Shown here piece by piece: positions 1 through 7,646 of a stretch of DNA of 9,111 nucleotides (positions within the stretch are counted from its first letter, which is position 1; each line of letters begins with the position of its first letter). Below the pieces are notes generated by a model. It did no database searches. It saw only the letters and a program-made list of their open reading frames with translations, and was not told where the DNA came from. The stretch spans positions 1-9,111 of the forward strand of contig JABITU010000200.1 of NCBI GenBank assembly GCA_018668195.1, read 5' to 3'. This DNA comes from Tateyamaria sp. (GTDB lineage Bacteria > Pseudomonadota > Alphaproteobacteria > Rhodobacterales > Rhodobacteraceae). The position numbers and the translations under genes were made by a program.

Positions 1-1065
1 GTACGGGATGCCCAGCGGGGACTTGTGTTGGCGCGAGACGAAGAAGCGACTTCGCAGGATCAAGCCGACCTGCGCAAGCGCGCCTATGGGCGTCAAGTCG
101 ATCTGGCTGCGCGCGGTGTTGGCACTGCAGCGGCAGTTGAAACAGCCGAGCTGGCCGCGGTATCGGCCCGACAGTCGGTGTTGTCGCGCCGCCAGGCAGT
201 TACCCAGGCAGAGGCGCGCATCGATCAGGCGCAAACAAGACTGGCCCGAGCACGCATTGCACTGCGCGAAGCCGAGCGGAACCTGACCGATACGATCTTG
301 CAAGCGCCTTTTGCCGGTACGCTCAGTGAGGTCAATTTGGTGCAGGGACGATTGGTTTCGGCCAATGAAAAGCTGGCCGTTTTGATTGATGCGGATGCGC
401 TGGAAGTATCGTTTCGCGTGTCGACCGCTCAATACGCAAGGTTACTGGACGCCGCGGGTGATCTGTTGCCTGCGCCGGTGAACGCGACGCTGGATGTGTC
501 GGGTATCGATTTGACGGCGCAGGGCATTATCACTCGTGCCAGTGCTGCCGCTGGAGAAGGCCAGACAGGGCGCCTTGTCTTTGCCCGGCTTAACGGCGCG
601 TTGGGTTTTAAACCGGGCGATTTTGTTACTGTGCGGGTACAGGAACCGGCTCTTGAAAGTGTTATGAGGTTGCCCGCTTCGGCGATCAATTCTGAAAATT
701 CCGTGCTGGTTTTAGGCCCGAAAAATCGACTGGAGGCGGTGCAGGTCATACTGATGCGCCGTCAGGGTGACGATGTACTGGTGCGCAGCGTGGATCTGAT
801 CGGTCGCGAGGTAGTTGAAGCACGCTCGCCTTTGTTGGGTGTTGGCATTGCGGTGCGACCGCTGCGGTCCAAAGAACCGATTGCTGCGCCAAACGAACCT
901 GAGATGCTAGAGCTGAGCGCAGAGCGCCGCGCCAAGTTGGTGGCGTTTATTGAAGGTAATCAGCGGATGCCCACAGAGGCCAAGGCCCGTGTGTTGGCTC
1001 GCCTGAACGAGCCCCGCGTGCCGGCCCGAATGGTTGCGCGCCTCGAAGAGCGGATGGGCGGCTAG
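1..1065 (+). CDS. RND efflux periplasmic adaptor (HlyD/membrane-fusion family), 5' end missing
   Basis: The reading frame is open from the first base, so the start and N-terminal signal or anchor lie outside the window; 354 codons remain. The adaptor would bridge an inner-membrane RND pump to an outer-membrane channel across the periplasm. Visible residues 1 to about 100 are rich in Ala, Arg, Glu and Gln with a heptad look, fitting the second arm of the alpha-helical hairpin. Next comes the returning lipoyl-like half at about residues 100-120 (LQAPFAGTLSEV, then a VQGRLV turn), typical of membrane-fusion proteins. Beta-barrel and membrane-proximal regions follow to about residue 300. The last ~50 residues form a charged, probably helical tail ending in RMGG. 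The TAG stop is two bases before the permease ATG, so the two genes should be co-transcribed and co-translated. Family assignment is firm; substrate is unknown. Confidence 0.93.
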   Translation, partial: VRDAQRGLVLARDEEATSQDQADLRKRAYGRQVDLAARGVGTAAAVETAELAAVSARQSVLSRRQAVTQAEARIDQAQTRLARARIALREAERNLTDTILQAPFAGTLSEVNLVQGRLVSANEKLAVLIDADALEVSFRVSTAQYARLLDAAGDLLPAPVNATLDVSGIDLTAQGIITRASAAAGEGQTGRLVFARLNGALGFKPGDFVTVRVQEPALESVMRLPASAINSENSVLVLGPKNRLEAVQVILMRRQGDDVLVRSVDLIGREVVEARSPLLGVGIAVRPLRSKEPIAAPNEPEMLELSAERRAKLVAFIEGNQRMPTEAKARVLARLNEPRVPARMVARLEERMGG

Positions 1066-1067
1066 CA

Positions 1068-4000
1068 ATGGTGCGTGTGATCCCCAAAGCCGCAGGTGGC
1101 ATTCTGAGCTATTTCGTTCGCCACCGGACGTCAGCCAACCTGTTGCTGCTGCTGATGCTGGTTGCGGGGATAGTGGCGGTTCCCAATATGCGCGCGCAGT
1201 TCTTTCCTGATGTGATCATCGATAGTGTTACGGTGCGCGCTGTGTGGGACGGAGCCGGGGCCGAAGATGTGGACGCGGGCATTGTGCAGGTCTTAGAGCC
1301 TGTTCTTCTGGCGGTAGAGGGCGTCGAAAGCTCGTCCTCGCTGTCGCGGGAAGGATCGGCATCCATCAGGCTCGAATTCGAGCCGGGTTGGGACATGGGG
1401 CGCGCAGCTGATGATGTCCAGACTGCGGTTGATGCGGTGACGACATTGCCAGATGAGGCGGACGAGCCGACCGTGCGGCGGGGGGCTTGGCGTGATCGGG
1501 TCACGGATGTGGTGGTCACTGGCCCGGTGGGTCCCCAGCAACTTGGGCTCTTTGCGGATGAGCTGGTGGTACGCTTGTTTGCGCGTGGTGTTACGCGCAC
1601 AACGGTCCGGGGCGTAGTGGCCCCTCAGACGATGGTTGAGGTGCCATCAATCCGGTTGATCGCCAATGATGTAAGCATGACCGAGATCGCCTCTGCTATC
1701 GCGGCCGAGGTTGACGCCGACCCCGCCGGAGACGTGACCGGGGCAAACGCGCGGGTGCGCACCGGCACAGAAAAGCGCAGCCCAGAAGAAATCGGTGGTA
1801 TTGTCCTGCGATCAAATCCTGACGGGTCTAAGCTGCGCATACGCGATGTAGCCACAGTGACCCAACTGGGCAGCGATCGTCAGCGCAGCTATTTCGTGAA
1901 GGATGACCCGGCGGTGTCGATCCGGGTGGATCGGTCTAACCGTGGGGATGCGATTGCCATTCAGGGTGTCGTCGAGGAGGTCGCAGCCGAGTTGGAGGCG
2001 ACGCTTCCTCCTGCGGTCACAGTCGAGCTGATCCGCACCCGGGCCGAAGCCATTTCGGGCCGTCTGGATATCCTCGTGGATAATGGCGCAGTGGGTTTGG
2101 CGCTTGTGGTTACGCTATTGTTCCTGTTTTTGAATGTGCGCACGGCCTTCTGGGTGGCTGCGGGTATCCCGGTTGCGATGATGGCCGCGATCGCACTGAT
2201 GTATGTGGGTGGATTGACAATCAATATGGTCTCACTGTTCGGGCTGATCATCACGCTTGGCATCGTGGTTGATGATGCGATTGTGGTGGGGGAACACGCG
2301 GATTACCGTTATCGTACTCTGGGTGAAGAACCGCTTACGGCTGCCGAAAACGCAGCGCAACGCATGTCTATGCCAGTCTTTGCTGCAACGCTGACCACTG
2401 TGATCGCATTTTTTGGGCTGGTGGCAGTAGGCGGACGGTTCGGATCGCTGATCCAGGACATACCGTTCACCGTGATTATGGTGTTGATTGCTTCTTTGGT
2501 CGAGTGCTTCCTGATTTTGCCGCACCATATGGGACATGCGCTGGCTGCAGTGGGTAAGGCGCGGTTCAGTCGTCTCAAGCTGGCACTGGCAGTTCTGAGC
2601 CTCGCGGCGCTGAGCGCTGTGGTGTCGGGTGCTGCATCCTTTGTGATGTGGCCCGAGGCGCTGACCAGTATTGAGGCAGCAATGCCTTATCTTGCTGCTG
2701 GGCCGGGTTTTCTGGCTGCCATGTTCCTGCTGGCGCCGCGACGGCGCAAGGTTGCGTGGGTGTCGGGGATGGGTGCAAATGGGTTGGACACCCCATCGGC
2801 GATCGTCAACCTTGGCTTTGATTGGATGCGAGAGCGGTTGTTCCGGCCGTTTATGGCAGGCGTAATCCGTGCGCGCTATGTGGTGTTGGCCGGAACCTGT
2901 GTTGTTCTGGCGAGCCAAGTGGCTTTATTCATTCAAGGTGACGTGCAGTGGCGGTTCTTTAACGCCCCAGAGCGCGGATCGGTCACCGGTAACTTTGCAA
3001 TGTCCGAAGGTGCGACGCGCGCGGACACCCTGACAATGATGCGCGAGATGCAGCGCGCTACCGAAGCGCTGGGCGCAGAATATGAACAACGCCACGGCCG
3101 TAATCCTATCGACTATGTAATCGCCGAGATCGGAGGCAATGCGGGGCGTGGCTTGTCAGGGGCCGACAGCAAGGACATCGACCTGCTTGGCGGCATCTCG
3201 ATCGAACTGATAGACGCTGATTTGCGGCCCTATTCTTCGTTCGCCTTTGTCGCCGAATTGCAGGATGCAGTGGTGCATCATCCGCTGGTCGAAACGGTTA
3301 GCTTTCGCGGATGGCGATCGGGTCCGGGTGGCGATGCGCTGGACGTAGAGTTTTTTGGTGCTGATACGGATACACTCAAAGCTGCAGCCGAAGATCTCAA
3401 GCGTGCTCTGCTGCAATATCCCGAGGTGAGTGCTGTTCAGGACACGCTGGCCTATGACAAAGAAGAATTGATCCTTGATTTGACGGCTCAGGGGCAGGCT
3501 TTGGGTTTTACCATTGACAGTCTGGGCCGGGCGCTGCGCGCGCGCTTGAACGGGATCGAGGCGGCAACCTATCCCGATGGGCCACGCAGCGCCGAGATCC
3601 GGGTCGAGTTGCCAGTCGGAGAGCTGACGGCAGATTTTCTGGATCGGACCCAAATGCGCACGCCTTTCGGGGCTTATGTACCGCTGTCTGATATTGTAAG
3701 CGTCGAGCGGCGCACTGGTTTTTCCACTGTACGGCGCGAGAACGGTATCCGGTTGGTGTCTGTCACTGGGGATATTTCAGAAGATGACCCCGCGCGCGCA
3801 ACAGAGATAAATGAGGCGCTGGCGGGTGATATTCTACCGACCATCGCGGCAGAACGGCAGGTTGATTACCGACAGGCTGGTCTAAGCGAACAGGAAGATG
3901 CGTTTTTGAACGATGCAATGACTGGGCTGATCCTGTGTCTTCTCGGGATCTACCTGGTGCTGGCTTGGGTGTTCTCAAGTTGGACGCGGCCAATCGTAGT

Positions 4001-4682
4001 GATGGCGATCATTCCATTTGGCCTTGTAGGCACCATTTATGGTCATGCTCTTTGGGATGTGCCGTTGAGCATGTTCACAGTGGTGGGTCTGTTGGGGATG
4101 ACTGGGATTATCATCAACGATTCTATCGTGCTGGTAACATCGATTGACGACTATGCCACTGAACGCGGACTGATCCCCTCGATCATAGATGGGGCTTCTG
4201 ACCGGTTGCGGCCCGTCATGTTGACCACATTAACGACTGTGCTGGGTATGGCACCGCTGCTTTATGAGCAATCACAGCAGGCCGAGTTCCTCAAGCCTAC
4301 TGTGATCACGCTGGTTTACGGGTTGGGCTTTGGTATGGTGCTTGTGCTGTTGGTGGTGCCTTCGTTGGTGGCCGTGCAACATGACGTGGCCCGCCAAGTG
4401 CGTGCCATGCGTCGGGGGTTGGCGGCGCCAGCGCGTGCCATTCGTTGGGGCTTTGTCGTTTTGTGGGCGCTGGTTGCTGCGTGGTTTGCTGCGACACTTG
4501 GGCACGTGATGGTGCTGGGTACTTTGCCTCCGGAGATTCTAGCAGCCCTGCCGGCATTTTCTAGTATGGGTGCGATGCCTGCCGCGCTTGGGGTCTTTTC
4601 CGCTGGTGTACTGGCTTTGGGCCTGTTTGCCTATTTGCTTGCTGCAATCGGATGGCAGCTCGTGCGTGTCCGCGCGGCATGA
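1068..4682 (+). CDS. RND efflux transporter permease (AcrB-type superfamily), 1204 aa
   Basis: Inner-membrane proton-driven efflux pump subunit. The layout is a duplicated RND fold: TM1 at about residues 23-39, a porter region to about 336, TM2-TM6 at 337-484, TM7 at 604-622, a second porter region to about 947, and TM8-TM12 at about 951-1100. The proton-relay Asp pair of TM4 is present as D402-D403 in GIVVDDAIVV. In TM10 the position of the AcrB lysine is Asn (N1017 in GIIINDSIVLV), a variant found in several RND subgroups. At 1204 residues it is longer than the usual ~1020-1050. The extra length includes hydrophobic segments at about 503-527 and 537-556, and at 1127-1150 and 1172-1196, one pair after each six-helix half. 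The ATG at 1068 is two bases after the adaptor stop; GTG at 1071 is an alternative. Substrate cannot be told from sequence: drugs, lipids, bile salts or metals all remain possible, though heavy-metal CusA-type motifs are not obvious. Confidence 0.95.
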   Translation: MVRVIPKAAGGILSYFVRHRTSANLLLLLMLVAGIVAVPNMRAQFFPDVIIDSVTVRAVWDGAGAEDVDAGIVQVLEPVLLAVEGVESSSSLSREGSASIRLEFEPGWDMGRAADDVQTAVDAVTTLPDEADEPTVRRGAWRDRVTDVVVTGPVGPQQLGLFADELVVRLFARGVTRTTVRGVVAPQTMVEVPSIRLIANDVSMTEIASAIAAEVDADPAGDVTGANARVRTGTEKRSPEEIGGIVLRSNPDGSKLRIRDVATVTQLGSDRQRSYFVKDDPAVSIRVDRSNRGDAIAIQGVVEEVAAELEATLPPAVTVELIRTRAEAISGRLDILVDNGAVGLALVVTLLFLFLNVRTAFWVAAGIPVAMMAAIALMYVGGLTINMVSLFGLIITLGIVVDDAIVVGEHADYRYRTLGEEPLTAAENAAQRMSMPVFAATLTTVIAFFGLVAVGGRFGSLIQDIPFTVIMVLIASLVECFLILPHHMGHALAAVGKARFSRLKLALAVLSLAALSAVVSGAASFVMWPEALTSIEAAMPYLAAGPGFLAAMFLLAPRRRKVAWVSGMGANGLDTPSAIVNLGFDWMRERLFRPFMAGVIRARYVVLAGTCVVLASQVALFIQGDVQWRFFNAPERGSVTGNFAMSEGATRADTLTMMREMQRATEALGAEYEQRHGRNPIDYVIAEIGGNAGRGLSGADSKDIDLLGGISIELIDADLRPYSSFAFVAELQDAVVHHPLVETVSFRGWRSGPGGDALDVEFFGADTDTLKAAAEDLKRALLQYPEVSAVQDTLAYDKEELILDLTAQGQALGFTIDSLGRALRARLNGIEAATYPDGPRSAEIRVELPVGELTADFLDRTQMRTPFGAYVPLSDIVSVERRTGFSTVRRENGIRLVSVTGDISEDDPARATEINEALAGDILPTIAAERQVDYRQAGLSEQEDAFLNDAMTGLILCLLGIYLVLAWVFSSWTRPIVVMAIIPFGLVGTIYGHALWDVPLSMFTVVGLLGMTGIIINDSIVLVTSIDDYATERGLIPSIIDGASDRLRPVMLTTLTTVLGMAPLLYEQSQQAEFLKPTVITLVYGLGFGMVLVLLVVPSLVAVQHDVARQVRAMRRGLAAPARAIRWGFVVLWALVAAWFAATLGHVMVLGTLPPEILAALPAFSSMGAMPAALGVFSAGVLALGLFAYLLAAIGWQLVRVRAA

Positions 4683-4771
4683 ATATCGTGTGTGTCCGTG
4701 CGTCCTGAACTCTGCGTGTCGGTAATTACATATTAATGCAAAGCCGAGGGGCCATAGCGCTTGACGAAACA

Positions 4772-4785
4772 CCTGAGCCATCAGG
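4772..4785. other. Small perfect hairpin in the convergent gap
   Basis: CCTGA-GCCA-TCAGG is a 5-bp perfect stem with a 4-base loop. Read on the minus strand it extends through A-T and G-U pairs to about 8 bp and is followed by TTTCG, so it could be a weak terminator for the DsbD-N-like gene whose stop lies about 120 bases away. On the plus strand it lies about 90 bases after the RND permease stop and is not followed by a T run. It also sits between a TTGACG and a CATAAC, so an operator is another reading. The rest of the 224-base gap (4683-4906) shows no gene. Confidence 0.3.
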
Positions 4786-4906
4786 CATAACCTAATGCGT
4801 TGAAATATTTGGTTTCAGGCGGCTTGGTAATTTAAGTTTTTCGCATAACGGTTTAGGCTTGGATATCTGGAAAAATGTTCACTGGTTTTGTATGCCGTGG
4901 CGTCGA

Positions 4907-5734
4907 CTATCCAGCTGTACAGCCCCGAACGTCAACCGCGTAGTCACCACCAATTATGGTGATCCGCACGGCCGACCTGTCTATGGCAAAAGCACCGCCA
5001 TCGGCGTGGACCATTTGACTAACGGCTGTGATTGTGTCGCCTCGACGGGTTGTGATTGCTTCGCTGATCCAAAGACCTTCGGCCCCGGTTTCAATAACTG
5101 CTACCTCGGTGCCGCCCGTATGGGGCAGCGAAACCTGCGCTTTGATCTGCATTCCGTCGGCAGTGGGGCTTATGGCGCAGGTGGCGTTGCGAACGCCTGC
5201 TTCATCCTGACTGTACGGCATGCTGGCCAATGCTGCGACAATTGCCGGTGTTGGGGACGGGTCGGGCGCATCTAGCATCGTATCGATGTCGATCTTGTGT
5301 GGCACGCATACTTCGGCGCAAATACCGAGCAACATCCGGGTGCGCAGGCGCATTGGCTTATCAGGCCGTTGTGGTGTCAGATGCATGGGGATCACGAGCC
5401 GGCCCATGTACCCGATGGATCGCAGGCCGTTATCAAAATAAACATCAGGCGTCGGCCAGTTGATCGAGACTTGTGCGATATTACGCGCGCGGCCCCAGTC
5501 AAAATGGGGCGGAATGCCAGCATCACCGGGCGCGCGCCAATAGGTTTTCCAGCCCGGATCAAGGGTCAACTGCACAGCGGCTAACCTGCGCCCATCGGGC
5601 AAGTCCCAGCCCTGCAGCACTTGTGACTGAACCGGGTTGTGAAACGCATCACCTCCTAAAGCAGGGGATGTGAGTGCTAGGCCAACACTTAGGCTAAGAG
5701 CAATCGCAGTTGGGGCTAAGCAGAAAATTTTCAT
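4907..5734 (-). CDS. Exported stand-alone DsbD N-terminal-domain-like (ScsB-alpha-like) protein
   Basis: A 275-residue protein with a clear Sec-type N-terminus: MK start, hydrophobic core at about residues 6-22, then SPALGGDA, giving likely cleavage near residues 25-28. The mature part resembles the periplasmic N-terminal domain of DsbD/ScsB thiol reductases. Typical features are GWKTYWRAPGDAGIPP (61-76), WPTP (93-96), and a GICAEVCVPH stretch (137-146) with a C139-x3-C143 pair. Two further cysteines, C186 and C272, could form a structural disulfide. No transmembrane transport domain and no thioredoxin domain follow, unlike full DsbD, so electrons would have to come from another membrane protein. 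The role is inferred as periplasmic thiol-disulfide exchange, possibly linked to cytochrome c maturation or copper tolerance; the partner is unknown. The ATG at 5734 is chosen because the signal peptide begins there, although its ribosome-binding site (TGGA, close to the ATG) is weak. The gene is divergent from yqgE. Confidence 0.85.
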   Translation of the reverse strand: MKIFCLAPTAIALSLSVGLALTSPALGGDAFHNPVQSQVLQGWDLPDGRRLAAVQLTLDPGWKTYWRAPGDAGIPPHFDWGRARNIAQVSINWPTPDVYFDNGLRSIGYMGRLVIPMHLTPQRPDKPMRLRTRMLLGICAEVCVPHKIDIDTMLDAPDPSPTPAIVAALASMPYSQDEAGVRNATCAISPTADGMQIKAQVSLPHTGGTEVAVIETGAEGLWISEAITTRRGDTITAVSQMVHADGGAFAIDRSAVRITIIGGDYAVDVRGCTAG

Positions 5735-5815
5735 AATCCAGATATGACGGTGGCAGCGCAGAAATCCAAGTCACGATCTAGTCACTGATCATTGCGTGCT
5801 GTTTAAGTTTTGTGG

Positions 5816-5846
5816 TTGGCGACCAATTTAGCTTTTCGCCTATACT
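5816..5846 (+). promoter_or_regulatory. Candidate sigma-70-type promoter for yqgE
   Basis: TATACT (5841-5846) is a good -10 box, about 60 bases before the yqgE ATG. TTGGCG (5816-5821) is a possible -35 with a 19-base spacer, longer than ideal. The -35 overlaps a small inverted repeat, TTGG-CGA-CCAA (5816-5826), which could be chance or a regulator site. Nothing equally convincing was seen on the minus strand for the divergent DsbD-N-like gene. Confidence 0.35.
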
Positions 5847-5908
5847 CATTCGAGCCCTTGTCGCTGACTGCGATGACAGGCATTCTGTCTGGGTGAGAAA
5901 AAACTTCA

Positions 5909-6490
5909 ATGAGTCACATGTCTGACGTAAAAACGCTTAATTTGACCGGTGACCTGCTGGTTGCCATGCCCGGAATGAGCGACACCCGCTTTGCGCGATC
6001 CGTAATCCTGATTTGCGCGCATTCACCTGAAGGCGCAATGGGCCTTATCATCAACAAGCGTGTGCCGAATATGGTGCTTGGGGACCTTTTGGAGCAGATG
6101 GACATAAAGAGCAAAGGCGCTTCGCATAACGAACCTGTGTATTTTGGTGGCCCGGTTGAAACGGCGCGGGGTTTTGTGCTGCATTCGAATGATTACACAT
6201 CCCGTCTGAAAACGTTGAGCGTGGGCAATGCGTTTGGAATGACCGCGACCCTTGATGTTTTGGAGGACATCGCCCTCGGCGAAGGGCCCACGCGCGCTCA
6301 GGTTATGCTGGGCTATGCTGGCTGGGGCTATGGCCAACTGGAGGCCGAGATCATGCGCAATGGTTGGTTGACGGTCGAGGCGAACCCAGATCTCGTGTTT
6401 GGCAGTGACGACGAAGGCAAATGGATTGCGGCGGTCAAGTCTTTGGGCATTGATCCGCTGCGCCTGTCTGAAACTGTGGGTCATGCCTGA
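5909..6490 (+). CDS. yqgE: YqgE/AlgH family protein
   Basis: A 193-residue soluble protein of the conserved YqgE/AlgH family (DUF179). Recognisable stretches are [17 protein letters not shown] (residues 12-28), then [20 protein letters not shown], the [18 protein letters not shown] block, and [14 protein letters not shown] near the C-terminus. Length is close to the family norm of about 185-195. The biochemical function is not established. An AlgH link to alginate regulation is reported in Pseudomonas, but it should not be transferred here. The ATG at 5909 is preferred over the in-frame ATG at 5918 because a GTGAG ribosome-binding-like sequence lies about 11 bases upstream of the first and too far from the second. 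The gene is preceded by a candidate promoter and is divergent from the DsbD-N-like gene. It converges on the Sua5 gene, so it is probably a single-gene transcript. Confidence 0.95.
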   Translation: MSHMSDVKTLNLTGDLLVAMPGMSDTRFARSVILICAHSPEGAMGLIINKRVPNMVLGDLLEQMDIKSKGASHNEPVYFGGPVETARGFVLHSNDYTSRLKTLSVGNAFGMTATLDVLEDIALGEGPTRAQVMLGYAGWGYGQLEAEIMRNGWLTVEANPDLVFGSDDEGKWIAAVKSLGIDPLRLSETVGHA

Positions 6491-6497
6491 TTTAAAT

Positions 6498-6511
6498 TGG
6501 CGAAGGCGCCA
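6498..6511. other. Short GC hairpin just after the yqgE stop
   Basis: TGGCG-AAGG-CGCCA is a perfect 5-bp stem with a 4-base loop, starting 7 bases after the yqgE stop. No T run follows on the plus strand, so it is at best an imperfect terminator or an mRNA 3'-end stabiliser. Confidence 0.25.
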
Positions 6512-6677
6512 TGGATGGGCAACCTCTGAGGGGATGAACTTAAGCAACCAGGTCAGGTGTGGCTTTGCTTGCTTTGGGGTGGGATGAGTGTCCGCAGTTA
6601 GACTTCGAACGTAATAACTTTCAGCGTGTGCTTCGCGCTTGGCACTGACCGTCGGATACGCGCAAAATTGACTGATT

Positions 6678-6693
6678 GGGCAAGCTACTGCCC
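6678..6693 (-). terminator. Weak candidate terminator for the Sua5 gene
   Basis: On the minus strand, GGGCA-GTAGCT-TGCCC forms a 5-bp GC-rich stem about 20 bases after the Sua5 stop. A loose AT-rich stretch (AATCAGTCAATTTT) follows rather than a tight T run. Placement fits a terminator; strength is doubtful. The remaining part of the 223-base gap between yqgE and this gene shows no gene or RNA that I recognise. Confidence 0.3.
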
Positions 6694-6713
6694 CCATGTT
6701 GGATCATTCCGCT

Positions 6714-7646
6714 TCAGCGCGGCGCGGCGGCACGGCGCAGGCGGTCATTAATGGCTCTGCCCAGACCGCAATCCGGGATTGGGGCTACAGCGATGGGCGC
6801 ATCGCGCGCATCAAGCGTATGTAGGTGATCAAAGAGCTTGGCAGCGGCTTCGGTTAGATCGCCGGTGATTGAAAGATTTAGGTCCGATTGCATCGGGCCG
6901 AAGCCCAGTAACAATTCTCCGGGGTGGGCGTGGTTTGCGTTTAAGCGCACAGATGCGCCGGGTGCATAGTGCGACGCCAGTTGGCCCGGTGCGGCAATGC
7001 CCGAGCCTGCTTTTGACAACGGCCCAGCGATTTTTTCTATATCCTCCGTGCAAAGACCACCTGGGCGCAACAGTGCGAGCGGTGCGCCACCAACGATAGA
7101 GGATTCCAGACCCACAGGGCACGGCCCGCCATCTAAAATGGCATCGATCTGACCGCTGAGGCCGGTCGCGACATGCGTGGCGGTGGTCGGACTGATCCGG
7201 CCTGAAGGATTTGCCGATGGTGCAGCCAGCGGGCCATCAAAGGCCGCTAACAAGGAATGGGCGACAGGATGTGCGGGCACTCTCAAGGCTACTGTGCTTA
7301 GCCCGGTGGTCACAAGAGAAGCAATGCCATGACCGTCTCGTAGAGGCAGCACAAGGGTCAGGGGGCCGGGCCAAAATGCCTCGGCCAGCAGCAGAGCGCT
7401 GTGGTCGAACACTCCTATCTGAAGCGCGGCTTCAACCGAGGCCACATGCACGATAAGCGGGTTAAAGTCGGGGCGCCCCTTTGCGGCAAACACGCCAGCC
7501 ACGGCGCGATCGTTTCGCGCGTCTGCGCCCAAGCCATAGACCGTTTCGGTCGGAAACGCGACAAGACCGCCCGACGCGAGCACTTTGACCGCGCATGCCA
7601 GCCCCGCGTTGTCAGGTGTAAGCGTTTTTGTTTCGCGTTGGGTCAT
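6714..7646 (-). CDS. sua5: L-threonylcarbamoyladenylate synthase (two-domain Sua5/TsaC type)
   Basis: Makes threonylcarbamoyl-AMP from threonine, bicarbonate and ATP, the first step of t6A formation at position 37 of ANN-decoding tRNAs; cytoplasmic. Numbering from the ATG at 7646 (310 aa), the YrdC domain shows PTETVYGLGADA (32-43), KGRPDFNPL (56-64), WPGPLT (92-97), LRVP (121-124) and PSANPSGRISPT (143-154), the substrate and nucleotide-binding signatures. VGLESSIV (178-185) and LRPGG follow. The linker motif HYAP (226-229) and a C-terminal Sua5 domain (about 230-310) set it apart from short ~190-aa TsaC. Three starts are possible: GTG at 7667 and ATGs at 7649 and 7646. The last is chosen because AAAAAGG ends five bases before it; the GTG start adds seven residues (MCKKKAM). 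The gene is convergent with yqgE and divergent from the acyl-CoA dehydrogenase, so probably a single transcription unit. Confidence 0.95.
   Translation of the reverse strand: MTQRETKTLTPDNAGLACAVKVLASGGLVAFPTETVYGLGADARNDRAVAGVFAAKGRPDFNPLIVHVASVEAALQIGVFDHSALLLAEAFWPGPLTLVLPLRDGHGIASLVTTGLSTVALRVPAHPVAHSLLAAFDGPLAAPSANPSGRISPTTATHVATGLSGQIDAILDGGPCPVGLESSIVGGAPLALLRPGGLCTEDIEKIAGPLSKAGSGIAAPGQLASHYAPGASVRLNANHAHPGELLLGFGPMQSDLNLSITGDLTEAAAKLFDHLHTLDARDAPIAVAPIPDCGLGRAINDRLRRAAAPR

Noticed and set aside
2232..2918. Long minus-strand open frame (228 codons) inside the RND permease gene
   Set aside because: It lies wholly opposite a strongly supported gene, its translation is rich in His, Arg, Ser and Gln without a recognisable domain, and it is a typical GC-rich shadow frame.
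3156..3653. Minus-strand open frame (165 codons) in the second porter region of the permease
   Set aside because: Antisense to conserved RND coding sequence and without a recognisable domain.
1..4682. A heavy-metal (CusA/CzcA) efflux system
   Set aside because: I saw no methionine-rich or histidine-rich metal site in either protein, and the adaptor lacks an obvious metal-binding segment in the visible part, so only a generic RND assignment is supported.
4859..5275. Plus-strand open frame (138 codons) starting in the convergent gap
   Set aside because: It is largely antisense to the DsbD-N-like gene. Its cysteine-rich translation looks like a by-product of that gene's codons, and no ribosome-binding site is evident.
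6623..6639. Hairpin AGCGTG-TGCTT-CGCGCT as a possible terminator or small RNA
   Set aside because: The stem is six pairs with one G-U, no T run follows on either strand, and nothing around it suggests an RNA gene.
6023..6697. Minus-strand open frame (224 codons) overlapping yqgE and the following gap
   Set aside because: Most of it is antisense to yqgE, its composition is shadow-like, and no family motif is visible.
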